A stretch of 64,000 bases of DNA from Pimelobacter sp. (GTDB lineage Bacteria; Actinomycetota; Actinomycetes; Propionibacteriales; Nocardioidaceae): positions 20,344-84,343 of the forward strand of contig NZZG01000084.1 in assembly GCA_002698575.1 (NCBI GenBank). Reading direction: 5' to 3'. A program made the position numbers and the translations under genes. Shown here in pieces: positions 17,701 to 24,873 of this stretch. Below the pieces are notes generated by a model that searched no databases, was not told the origin of the DNA, and saw only the letters and a list, made by a program, of their open reading frames with translations. How positions within the stretch are numbered: position 1 is the stretch's first letter; each line of letters starts with the position of its first letter.

Positions 17701-18608
17701 TGGCCGTGCGCAACCGGACCACGGGCGACTGGCTGCAGGACAACGGTTCCTGGGCGCCCGGCTTCGCCTCCCGCAATCCCGCGCTGGCCTCTCCGGGAGC
17801 CACCAGCAGCACCTGGAGCCTGCCGCTCACGCTGGCCACGGGCAGCTACGCCCTGGACGTGCGGGCGACCGACACCTCGGGCAACCAGTCCCCGAGCACC
17901 TACCACCCGTTCGAGGTCGACGCCTCGGCGCCGGACAACCAGGCGCCCTCCACGACGGTGGCCTCGCCGGCCAAGAACGCCACGGTGGGCAGCCCGGTCA
18001 CCTTCACCGGCACCTCGACCGACAACAAGGGCGTCAGCCAGATGCGGGTGGCGATCTACAACCGGGTCGACTCCACCAACAAGTGGCTGCAGGCCAACGG
18101 GACCTGGGGCCCGAGCTACGCCTTCCGCTCGGCGACCCTGGCCAACCCGGGGGCGACCAGCACGGGGTGGAGCATCTCGATCCCGCTGCCCGACGGTCTC
18201 TACGGCCTCGACGCCAAGGCCGTCGACACCTCGGACAACAAGGACCCGAGCTCGCCGTTCGTGCCGTTCCAGGTCGGCAACGACCAGGCCGCTCCGGTGG
18301 CGAAGGTGGCCAAGCGGTCCGCCCAGGTCTCGGGAGTGGCGAGCGACGACTCGTCGGTGCGCAAGGTCCAGGTCGAGGTCAAGAAGGCCGGCAAGGGCAA
18401 GAAGAAGTGGGTGACCAAGAAGGGCAGGCTGGCCCGCAAGTCCAAGACGCTCTCCACGACCCTTGCCGCACCGGGCGCTCGCACGAGCCGCTGGGCGCTC
18501 GGTCTCGACCTGTCGCCCGGGAAGTACGTCGTGTACGTGACCCCGGTGGACGGCACCCGCAACAGCCCCGCCAAGCCGCTGCGGAAGCGGATCAAGATCC
18601 GCGGCTGA
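14778..18608 (+). CDS. Large exported beta-propeller/PA14/Ig-repeat protein in the EPS locus
   Basis: A 1276-residue exported protein. A signal peptide ends near PAQAAQ (about residue 34). Residues 40-300 hold delta-60/DUF5122-like propeller repeats (VAVGGTFTSV, MYVAGWFTSVNGQSRQRVV, LIVGGEFSKVNQQ). A second propeller-like region runs to about 660. A PA14 domain (about 674-804; FSASWTRSVSVPDG, DDGVRVYVDGVRVINDW) suggests carbohydrate binding. Three similar Ig-like repeats follow (814-930, 934-1049, 1054-1166) sharing WLQ-NG-W-P and W-I-LP-G blocks. A degenerate fourth, Lys-rich, ends in PLRKRIKIRG. No sortase motif or membrane anchor is seen. ATG 14778 has AGGAAA upstream. It probably binds the polysaccharide made by this locus at the cell surface; that role is inferred. 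Confidence 0.8.
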   Translation: MKSPSRASKIVGALALALVASAGLAVTPPAQAAQNVVVTQLPDQTHPRVLNGRIYAIATAGDLVAVGGTFTSVRNGAGGSPDQARQWIFLYNKATGKIVESFNPTLRGPAPSTTGLVADQPGVEAIEFAPDGKSMYVAGWFTSVNGQSRQRVVRLNLDGSLTAGFSASVNNTVNDLALTGGRLIVGGEFSKVNQQPVERLVSLDPQTGATQSDFNLPLTDSRDEFAPYLQDMDASPDGKWLAIAGNFQTVGTVARNQVALIDLKPGGAAPRVANWSTDAYSVDCAPVYDDSWVRSVNISPDSSYMVVAGTGAFIPNTLCDSAARWELPPTQSGDHLSPTWKTLTGGDTFWTAEVTESAVYVGGHQRWVNNPRPSPGGDSDGPGSVERDGIVALDPLTGAPLSWNPGRDRGRGAEAITATDDFLLVGSDTEFFAGQLRQRLAPLPVAGGLPNPQPTAVDLPVTLNYVTGSQLRSVAFDGASFGSTSQVPASTGIDWSGFRGGFVQNGKLHYFGASQAFYSRPFSTSSIGSETNLSSTVGYVDYSANLTPYDQPYGVAETNVATYNPTNGQIYYVKSDGKLMKRGYSLESGIIDAGEQVASGRSFANARGLAFIGDWLYAAWSNGGLYRFYAPGGEVDFDNNALVDSSTTNWSQVKGLFAMPSSGAAVQPTKPDYSCSTSLPWRAKYWSNQELDGAPDKMRCEADVNYNYGSGAPADTNLPSNNFSASWTRSVSVPDGKALQVTATADDGVRVYVDGVRVINDWVDSSARTRTGTSAALSGGDHTVRVEFYENSGGAQIQVSTTVVDAPAAPLEPDNIAPDTTVSGPQLDDVVASGPVTFTGTATDNRSITSVRVAIYNRDDATNRWLQPNGTWGPSYAYRSPVLAEPGVASTTWSIDITLPEGNFAVDAVAVDGVGNVDLSSVFRRFSVNDNPVQADTQAPVVAVTSPVKRDTVRTTSFTASGTSGDNRGVDSVRVAVRNRTTGDWLQDNGSWAPGFASRNPALASPGATSSTWSLPLTLATGSYALDVRATDTSGNQSPSTYHPFEVDASAPDNQAPSTTVASPAKNATVGSPVTFTGTSTDNKGVSQMRVAIYNRVDSTNKWLQANGTWGPSYAFRSATLANPGATSTGWSISIPLPDGLYGLDAKAVDTSDNKDPSSPFVPFQVGNDQAAPVAKVAKRSAQVSGVASDDSSVRKVQVEVKKAGKGKKKWVTKKGRLARKSKTLSTTLAAPGARTSRWALGLDLSPGKYVVYVTPVDGTRNSPAKPLRKRIKIRG

Positions 18609-18647
18609 TCCCGCGCGTGACCCCGACCCGTGGAAGGGTGTGACGTC

Positions 18648-20867
18648 ATGACGCAGACGTCCACGCCGCAGGGGCGGCGACCCAGCCTGGCCCGCGACCG
18701 AGGACGCTCCGTCCTCGGCGCGGTCGTCAGCAACGTCGCCAACGTCCTGGTCATCCTGGTCATCGCCAGGATGCTGGGCGTCGGCGCGGTCGGTGAGTAC
18801 ACGCTCGCCTTCGCGGTCCGGGCGATCCTGCTGCTGGTGTGCGGCCTCGGCATGCGCACGGCCATGACCCGCTTCGTGGCCGCACACCTCGCGACCGACG
18901 ACCCCGGCGGTCTCCGGGGGGCGGTGGTGCTCGGCGTGTCCGTTCCGGTCGGGGTCGCGACGCTGGTGGCCGCCGGCTGGTTCGCCGCCGCCGACGTGCT
19001 CGCGACCTCGGTCTTCGACGAGCCCGAGCTCGCCACCACCATGCAGGTCGTGGCGTTGAGCCTGCCGTTCTTCGTCCTCGTCAACGTCGCGCTCGCCGCG
19101 ACCCAGGGCTTCTCCTCGATGCAGGCCTACGTCTGGATCGGACAGGTGCTCGAGCCCGGGCTGAGGTTCGCCCTAACGCTCCTGCTCCTGCTGCTCGGTG
19201 GGGGGACCACGGCGGCGGCCTCGGCGCTGCTGGCCGCCAGCGTGGTCTCGGGAGTCGTGGCGCTGGTGACACTGGTGCGGATGGTCCGCAGCCTGACCCC
19301 GGCGCCGCGGACGTACCCGGGCAGAGCCCTGGCCAGCTTCGCGGGGACCAGCTGGGTGGCCTCGATGGCGACGCAGGGTCTCCTCTGGGCCGACGTGGTG
19401 ATCCTGGGGGCGCTCGTGTCCACGGAGGAGGTCGGCGTCTACCAGGTCGCCGCCCGCGTCGTCCTGATCGGCATGTTCGTCATCACCGCTCTCAACGCCG
19501 CGGTGTCGGCGCGCATCGCGACCGCCTGGGTCCGCGGCGACATCGATGCCGTCGACGAGCGCTACACCGGGACCATCCTGTGGAGCTCGCGTCTGACCTG
19601 GCCGATGCTGGCCGGGCTGGTCGCCGTGCCGACCGCGGTGCTGCAGCTGTTCGGCTCCGGGTTCGGGGACGCCTCGACGGTGGTGCTCATCCTCGCGGTC
19701 GGTGCCGCGGCGGAGGTCCTCGGAGCGCCCTCGGCCGTGCTGCTGAACCAGATCGGGCGCAACGGCCTCAACCTCGTGATCAACGTGTCGTCGCTGCTCG
19801 TCAATGTCGGGTTGAACTTCGCCCTGATCCCCGGGTACGGCATCAACGGTGCGGCCTTCGCGTGGGCGTTCACCATGACCGTCGGTGCCGTCGTCCGGGT
19901 GGTCACGGTGCGCCGGGTCGCCACCGGGAGGTGGCCCTGGAGCCGGCCGCTGCTGGTGTCCCTCGGCGCAGCGCTCGCCGCAGCACTGCTGGCCGAGCTG
20001 GTCACCGACCTGCTTCCGGGCAACGAGTGGCTCAGGCTCGCCGTCGCCTCGGTGCTGGTGATCGGGCTGTACGGCTCGGTGGTGGTCCTGCGTGGTCTCA
20101 GCGGTGTCGAGCGCGATGCGCTGTCGCGGGCGATCGCGCTGCGGCTGCCCCAGCTGCGGCGCTGGCGCGTCCAACGCCAGCTCCGCCACGCCGCGAGCAG
20201 CGAGGCGCACCTGTCCGTCGACGAGCTGATCAGTCCGTTCCGGGCCGACGTGCTGGCACGGGCAGACCTCTTCCGGCTCGCTCGCGAGCACGCCGACCTG
20301 CGGGTCAACGACGAGGCGGGCTTCCTGCGGCTCGCCCGCGCCGGTGGCTACGGGGCGTGGTTCGACGAGATCCTCGTCCACAAGGGCCACGTGCCCGGGA
20401 CGGACACGGCCAGCCTGGAGCGCACCTTCCGTTCGATCGTCCGCTCGAGCCTGCAGCTGCTCGACCGGCAGGACGCGCTCGGGCGTGAGTCGCTCGGCAA
20501 GGTCACCGTCACCCGGGTGACGGCCGGCACCGAGATCGACGGCTGGAGCCTCGCCGAGGACCGGTGGGTCCTCCTGGACGGCGGGCACCGGGTCGCGCTC
20601 GCGGTCCTCGAGGGGGTCGAGACCCTGGCTCCCGAGGAGTACGCCGTGGTCAGCGGTCAGCTGCCGCCCAACAACACGGCTCGGCTGCTGGAGTCCGGCC
20701 GGCTGTCCGAGGGCGAGGCGGTGCAGTTCCTGGCGCGCGGGCTGGTGGCGCCCGAGGACCGGGACCGGGTGCACAGCTGGGGCCAGCTGCTCGAGTGCCT
20801 CGCCCCGGGGCGTCGCGCGGACGTCGAACGCTGGCCGGAGGTGGGCGCGGCCAGCGGCACCCGCTGA
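18648..20867 (+). CDS. Wzx-like flippase fused to a C-terminal domain with a ParB-type DGGHR motif
   Basis: A 739-residue protein in two parts. Residues about 20-485 form 12-14 hydrophobic helices of the MATE/MOP polysaccharide flippase type (VLVILVIARMLGVGAVGEY near the start; LNFALIPGYGINGAAFAWAF late), which would move lipid-linked repeat units outward. Residues about 500-739 are soluble and not part of ordinary flippases: LSVDELISPFRADVLARADLF, then a Ser/Leu-rich helix, then RWVLLDGGHRVALAVLEG with D644-G-G-H-R648. That matches the DGxHR core of ParB/Srx-type nucleotide-binding domains, sometimes seen as separate proteins in polysaccharide loci. ATG 18648 has GGAAGGG about 9 nt upstream; GTG 18630 is possible. 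It is the last gene of the EPS locus. Confidence 0.82.
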   Translation: MTQTSTPQGRRPSLARDRGRSVLGAVVSNVANVLVILVIARMLGVGAVGEYTLAFAVRAILLLVCGLGMRTAMTRFVAAHLATDDPGGLRGAVVLGVSVPVGVATLVAAGWFAAADVLATSVFDEPELATTMQVVALSLPFFVLVNVALAATQGFSSMQAYVWIGQVLEPGLRFALTLLLLLLGGGTTAAASALLAASVVSGVVALVTLVRMVRSLTPAPRTYPGRALASFAGTSWVASMATQGLLWADVVILGALVSTEEVGVYQVAARVVLIGMFVITALNAAVSARIATAWVRGDIDAVDERYTGTILWSSRLTWPMLAGLVAVPTAVLQLFGSGFGDASTVVLILAVGAAAEVLGAPSAVLLNQIGRNGLNLVINVSSLLVNVGLNFALIPGYGINGAAFAWAFTMTVGAVVRVVTVRRVATGRWPWSRPLLVSLGAALAAALLAELVTDLLPGNEWLRLAVASVLVIGLYGSVVVLRGLSGVERDALSRAIALRLPQLRRWRVQRQLRHAASSEAHLSVDELISPFRADVLARADLFRLAREHADLRVNDEAGFLRLARAGGYGAWFDEILVHKGHVPGTDTASLERTFRSIVRSSLQLLDRQDALGRESLGKVTVTRVTAGTEIDGWSLAEDRWVLLDGGHRVALAVLEGVETLAPEEYAVVSGQLPPNNTARLLESGRLSEGEAVQFLARGLVAPEDRDRVHSWGQLLECLAPGRRADVERWPEVGAASGTR

Positions 20868-21028
20868 GCTGCGTGGCGGCAGGAGCTCTTTCGGCGCGTC
20901 CCGGACGGGCGCGTCGCGTACGCACGGCACGCACAGCACCCACGTCGGCTCGACCGGCCATGACGGGACAGGCCCTAGTCTGAAGGCCCTGCTGCTCCCA
21001 GCGTCCCGACACCGCCCAGAGGTGGCCC

Positions 21029-21916
21029 GTGCTGTTCCCCGAGTCCCGTGCAGCCCTCGACCTGGCCGCCGGGGAGCCTGCGGTCTTCGCCCGGGGCTAC
21101 GACATCGCGGCCGCCCGGGAGCAGGCCAGGCTGGTCGCCGCCGCGCAGCCTCGCGAGGACGTCGAGGAGGTGAGCGACGTCGACGCCGGCGGCGTCCCGT
21201 GCCGCGTCTACCGACCGACCGGTGCGCTCCCGGGAAGCGTCGTCCACCTGCACGGCGGAGGCTTCGTCTTCAACGACATCGACGTCCACGACGCCTCGGC
21301 GCGCCGGCTGGCCAACCGGTCGGGTCGGACCGTGCTCAGTGTCGACTACCGGCTGGCGCCCGAGCACCCGTTCCCGGCCGCCCCCGACGACGTCGACAGC
21401 GTGCTCGAGTGGATCGACCGTGAGGGTCCCCGCCACGGGCTCGCCGGGCCGCTCCTGGCCCACGGGGACAGCGCGGGAGCCAACCTCGCGCTGGTGGCGG
21501 CGCTGCGGCACCCGGGCCGCTTCGCCTGCCTGGCCCTGATCTACCCGTTCCTCGATCCCACGGCCCGCTTCGACTCGCACCACACCGAGACCGAGGGCTT
21601 CGACCCGCAGGAGGTGGCCTGGTACTGGACGCAGTACTCCGGCGGCGACCCCGACCTGTACGACGACCCCGACCTCGCACCGCTGCTCTCCGACAAGCTC
21701 TGGACCCTCCCGCCGACCCTGGTGATGACCTCCGAGCACGACCCGTTGCGCGGCGAGGGCGAGCACCTGGCCCGGATGATCGCGCAGCAGGGGGTGCAGG
21801 TCGTCGCGACGCGCTACCTCGGTCAGCTGCACGGCTTCTGGCGGCACCCGGACGCGTTCGCGGCCGCTGAACCGCTCATGGGGCAGGTGGCCTCGTTCCT
21901 CTCCGCCCACGGCTGA
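21029..21916 (+). CDS. Alpha/beta hydrolase, hormone-sensitive lipase family
   Basis: A 295-residue cytoplasmic esterase of the HSL family (alpha/beta hydrolase fold-3, PF07859). It has the HSL oxyanion block VHLHGGGFVFND, the family segment VLSVDYRLAPEHPFPAAPDD, nucleophile Ser148 in HGDSAGAN, acid Asp in TSEHDPLRGEGE, and catalytic His in GQLHGFWRHP. It probably hydrolyses short-chain esters; the substrate is unknown. The GTG start has AGAGG about 8 nt upstream. The 161-nt gap before it contains TAGTCT near 20975, a possible -10 without a good -35. rpiB starts 12 nt after its stop. Confidence 0.9.
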   Translation: MLFPESRAALDLAAGEPAVFARGYDIAAAREQARLVAAAQPREDVEEVSDVDAGGVPCRVYRPTGALPGSVVHLHGGGFVFNDIDVHDASARRLANRSGRTVLSVDYRLAPEHPFPAAPDDVDSVLEWIDREGPRHGLAGPLLAHGDSAGANLALVAALRHPGRFACLALIYPFLDPTARFDSHHTETEGFDPQEVAWYWTQYSGGDPDLYDDPDLAPLLSDKLWTLPPTLVMTSEHDPLRGEGEHLARMIAQQGVQVVATRYLGQLHGFWRHPDAFAAAEPLMGQVASFLSAHG

Positions 21917-21928
21917 GAGACTTCGCGC

Positions 21929-22483
21929 ATGCGCGTGCACCTGGGCAGTGACCATGCCGGCCTCGAGCTGAAGGACCACCTCAGCCGGTGGCTGAGCGAC
22001 CACGACTACGAGCCGGTCGACCACGGTCCCTTCGTCTACGACGCCCTCGACGACTACCCCGTGTTCTGCCTGCGGGCCGCCGAGGGCGTGGCTCGGGACC
22101 GCGCTGCGGGCCTCGACAGCCTGGGCGTCGTGGTCGGCGGGTCCGGCAACGGCGAGCAGATGGCGGCCAACAAGGTCGCCGGCATCCGCTGCGCGCTGGT
22201 CTGGTCCGACGACACCGCTCGGCTCGCCCGCGAGCACAACGATGCCCAGGTGGTCTCCGTGGGCGGGCGAATGCACACCCTCGAGGAGATGACTCGGTTC
22301 GTCGAGCTCTTCCTGGCCGAGCCGTTCAGCCACGACGAGCGCCACGTCCGCCGGATCGGTCTGATGGCCGACTACGAGCGGACCCGGGTCCTGCCGGAGC
22401 TGCCGGGGTCGGCCGTCGGTCGCGGCCCGGCGGACCCGGCGGACGCACCCGGCGGGGCCGGGCCCACCGGGGCCGATGCCTGA
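21929..22483 (+). CDS. rpiB: Ribose-5-phosphate isomerase B, mycobacterial type
   Basis: A 184-residue RpiB that interconverts ribose 5-phosphate and ribulose 5-phosphate in the pentose phosphate pathway. The start MRVHLGSDHAGLELKDHL is typical. The anion-hole segment is VVVGGSGNGEQMAANK, without the catalytic Cys of E. coli RpiB; as in Mycobacterium tuberculosis, Glu76 probably acts as the base. REHNDAQVVSVGGRMH follows. The last 25 residues are Gly/Ala/Pro-rich and variable. The start has no clear Shine-Dalgarno, but GAGACT lies 6 nt upstream, so it may have its own leaderless transcript. Its end overlaps the glycosylase gene by 8 nt. Confidence 0.93.
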   Translation: MRVHLGSDHAGLELKDHLSRWLSDHDYEPVDHGPFVYDALDDYPVFCLRAAEGVARDRAAGLDSLGVVVGGSGNGEQMAANKVAGIRCALVWSDDTARLAREHNDAQVVSVGGRMHTLEEMTRFVELFLAEPFSHDERHVRRIGLMADYERTRVLPELPGSAVGRGPADPADAPGGAGPTGADA

Positions 22484-23312
22484 GGGCCACACCCTCCACC
22501 GCCTCGCCCGTCACCTCACCGAGGCCTTCGCCGCGACGCCGGTCTCGGTGACCAGCCCGCAGGGCCGCTTCGCCGAGTCGGCCGCACGGCTCGACGGTGA
22601 CGTGCTCGTGGGCGCGGAGGCGTGGGGCAAGCAGCTGTTCGTCGAGTTCGTGGGCGAGCGCTTCATCCACGTCCACCTCGGCCTCATCGGCAGGTTCGAC
22701 CTGCACCCGTACGTCGACCAGGTGCCACCCCCGGTGGGTCAGGTGCGGTTGCGCCTCGTCGGTGAGACGGCGTACGCCGACCTGCGCGGCGCCTCCGCGT
22801 GCGACCTGTGGACCGCGAGCCAGCGGGACGCCGTGGCGGCAGCGGCCGGACCCGATCCGCTTCGCGAGGACGCCGACCCGGAGCGGGCCTGGGACCGCGT
22901 CCGACGCAGCCGCCTGCCCATCGGCGCCCTGCTGATGGACCAGTCGGTGCTCGCGGGAGTGGGGAACGTCTACCGCGCCGAGCTGCTCTTCCGGGCCGGG
23001 ATGCACCCGCTGCGACCGGGCAGCACCCTGAGGTCGCGACAGTGGCAGGCACTGTGGGACGACCTGGTGCCGCTGATGGCCGAGGGGGTGCGAACCGGCC
23101 GGATCGACACGGTGCGGGCCGAGCACACACCGCAGGCGATGGGCCGGGCGCCACGCGTCGACGACCACGGGGGAGAGGTCTACGTCTATCGCCGTCACGG
23201 CCTTCCGTGCCTGGTGTGCGGGCGACGCGTCAGCATCGAGACCCTCCGGGCGAGGAACTCCTACTGGTGTTCGCGATGCCAGCCCGTGTTCCGCTCGCGA
23301 GCCGTACGCTGA
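22476..23312 (+). CDS. Fpg/Nei-family DNA glycosylase (Nei-like)
   Basis: A 278-residue base-excision repair enzyme that removes oxidised bases and nicks the abasic site. After removal of Met, the N-terminal Pro is the catalytic amine; MPEGHTLHRLA is typical of mycobacterial Nei rather than Fpg (PELPE). The middle has VHLGLIGRFDLHPY and the helix-two-turn-helix GALLMDQSVLAGVGNVYRAELLFRAGMHP. The C-terminal zinc finger is C-x2-C-x16-C-x2-C (CLVCGRRVSIETL to YWCSRC). It overlaps the rpiB end by 8 nt, so translation is probably coupled. I cannot assign Nei1 versus Nei2 without alignment. Confidence 0.92.
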   Translation: MPEGHTLHRLARHLTEAFAATPVSVTSPQGRFAESAARLDGDVLVGAEAWGKQLFVEFVGERFIHVHLGLIGRFDLHPYVDQVPPPVGQVRLRLVGETAYADLRGASACDLWTASQRDAVAAAAGPDPLREDADPERAWDRVRRSRLPIGALLMDQSVLAGVGNVYRAELLFRAGMHPLRPGSTLRSRQWQALWDDLVPLMAEGVRTGRIDTVRAEHTPQAMGRAPRVDDHGGEVYVYRRHGLPCLVCGRRVSIETLRARNSYWCSRCQPVFRSRAVR

Positions 23313-23372
23313 GCCCACCACCTGCTGCACCCAGGCTCGGCTGCACCGCAGCACCAGAGAGGCGACACCCCG

Positions 23373-24476
23373 ATGACCACCGCGACGTCGGCGACCACCC
23401 GGTCGCCCCTGGCGGGCCTGCGGCTGCGGTGGGTGCGGCTGCGGCGACGCAGGGACAGCCTGGAGCTGCGCGTCGCGCTCGGGCTCGGTTTGCTCGCCGT
23501 GGTGATCACCTCGTTGGTCGCCCTGGCGCCGACCGCGATGCCGTTCACCAGCCTGGTGATCCCGGTCGTCGTCGGGAGCCTCTTCCTCGGACCGCGGACC
23601 CTGCCGTGGTTCGTCCTCTTCGTGGTCGCGATGCTCGCCATCGCGATGGCCAACCAGGAGACCCTCACCAGCCGGACCCTCGGCGCGGCCGGTGTCCAGT
23701 TCTCGGTCTGCCTGATCGTCTTCCTCACCAGCCTGAGGCGCTCGCGGCTCGGGGTGGCGGGCCTGCGCGGCGAGACGATGTTCGTCGACCTGCGCGACCG
23801 GATCCTCAACCAGGGCACGATCCCGGACCTGCCGACGGGCTGGGTCGTCGAGTCGGCGCTGGACTCGGCGGGCGGGACGGCCTTCGCCGGCGACTTCATC
23901 GTCGCCGCTCGCTCCCCCGACGGCTCGTCGATGCAGCTGGTGGTGGTCGACGTCTCCGGCAAGGGCGAGGAGGCAGGGACCCGCGCGCTGCTGCTCTCCG
24001 GTGCCTTCGGCGGTCTGCTGGGCGCGCTCCCGCCCGACGGGTTCCTTCCCGCCGCCAACGAGTACCTGCTGCGCCAGGACTGGGCGGAGGGCTTCGCCAC
24101 CGCCATCCACCTGTGGGTCGACCTGGCCACCGGCGACTTCGAGGTGCGGACGGCGGGCCACCCGCCGGCCGCCCACCGGACCGCGGGCGCCGGCCGGTGG
24201 GCGGTGCTGCGCAGCGACGGACCGGTGCTCGGACTCATCGAGGACGCCGAGTTCACGTGCGTCCCCGGTCACCTGGGGCGAGGCGACGCCGTGCTGCTCT
24301 ACACCGACGGGATGGTGGAGGAGCCACGACGTGACATCGACCTGGGTATCGATCGGATGCTGGGGGAGGCCGAGTCGCTGCTGCGTGGCTCCTTCGTCGG
24401 GGCCGCCCAGCGGCTGGTGACGTCGCTGGGCTCGCGCGGCGACGACCGGGCGATGGTGGTCGTGCACCACACGTGA
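23373..24476 (+). CDS. Membrane-anchored SpoIIE-type PP2C phosphatase
   Basis: A 367-residue protein. The N-terminal half has a basic start (RWVRLRRRRDS) and about four membrane helices (residues 30-125). The C-terminal half is a PP2C/SpoIIE phosphatase (about 150-365): AGGTAFAGDFIVAA, VVVDVSGKGEEAGTRALLLSGAFGG with the metal Asp, VRTAGHPPAA, and AVLLYTDGMVEEPRR. Such proteins usually dephosphorylate anti-anti-sigma factors in partner-switching control of alternative sigma factors; no such partner is nearby. A GAGAGGCGA Shine-Dalgarno precedes ATG 23373. A second SpoIIE-type phosphatase lies at 48999-50264 and is not closely alike outside the core. Confidence 0.9.
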   Translation: MTTATSATTRSPLAGLRLRWVRLRRRRDSLELRVALGLGLLAVVITSLVALAPTAMPFTSLVIPVVVGSLFLGPRTLPWFVLFVVAMLAIAMANQETLTSRTLGAAGVQFSVCLIVFLTSLRRSRLGVAGLRGETMFVDLRDRILNQGTIPDLPTGWVVESALDSAGGTAFAGDFIVAARSPDGSSMQLVVVDVSGKGEEAGTRALLLSGAFGGLLGALPPDGFLPAANEYLLRQDWAEGFATAIHLWVDLATGDFEVRTAGHPPAAHRTAGAGRWAVLRSDGPVLGLIEDAEFTCVPGHLGRGDAVLLYTDGMVEEPRRDIDLGIDRMLGEAESLLRGSFVGAAQRLVTSLGSRGDDRAMVVVHHT

Positions 24477-24568
24477 GTCCCACCCGCCTGCGGCCGGGCC
24501 GGTGCCGGTTGGGCGTCCGGCCGGGCACTGTGGCACGATTCAGGGGTTCCGAACGCGTTTCGGGGCGC

Positions 24569-24642
24569 GGGGATGTAGCTCAATGGTAGAGCCTCAGTCT
24601 TCCAAACTGACCACGCGGGTTCGATTCCCGTCATCCCCTCCA
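24569..24642 (+). tRNA. tRNA-Gly (anticodon TCC)
   Basis: A complete cloverleaf folds: acceptor GGGGATG/CATCCCC, D arm GCTC-AATGGTA-GAGC, anticodon stem TCAGT/ACTGA around loop CTTCCAA (anticodon TCC at 24601-24603), T arm GCGGG-TTCGATT-CCCGT, discriminator T and an encoded CCA. It reads GGA/GGG glycine codons. Confidence 0.97.
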
Positions 24643-24676
24643 AGCGGTCCTCCGGCCACCCCGGATGCCGTCTTGG

Positions 24677-24749
24677 CGGGGCGTAGCGTAGTGGCTAGCG
24701 CGCCTGCTTTGGGAGCAGGAGACCGCAGGTTCGAGTCCTGTCGCCCCGA
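24677..24749 (+). tRNA. tRNA-Pro (anticodon TGG)
   Basis: A complete cloverleaf: acceptor CGGGGCG/CGCCCCG, D arm GCGT-AGTGGCTA-GCGC, anticodon stem CCTGC/GCAGG around loop TTTGGGA (anticodon TGG at 24710-24712), T arm GCAGG-TTCGAGT-CCTGT, discriminator A. CCA is not encoded (ACCCC follows). It lies 34 nt after tRNA-Gly, so the two are probably one transcript. Confidence 0.97.
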
Positions 24750-24873
24750 CCCCGAGTTTGTGTTCGACCTGCATGCCTGGCTTGACTAGCAGCACCACGA
24801 GCCACCACCCAGCACCACCACCGATCGATCAGACCTGACCAGCAGCACCCCTGGACCTAGAGGAGACACCCCT

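Noticed and set aside
15015-18887. Open minus-strand frame of 1290 codons opposite the PA14/Ig gene
   Set aside because: The plus strand has a signal peptide, PA14 and Ig repeats; the minus frame shows none and covers the start of the flippase gene.
24502-24789. Short plus-strand frame over 24502-24789
   Set aside because: It runs through both tRNA genes, which fold perfectly; it is not a protein gene.
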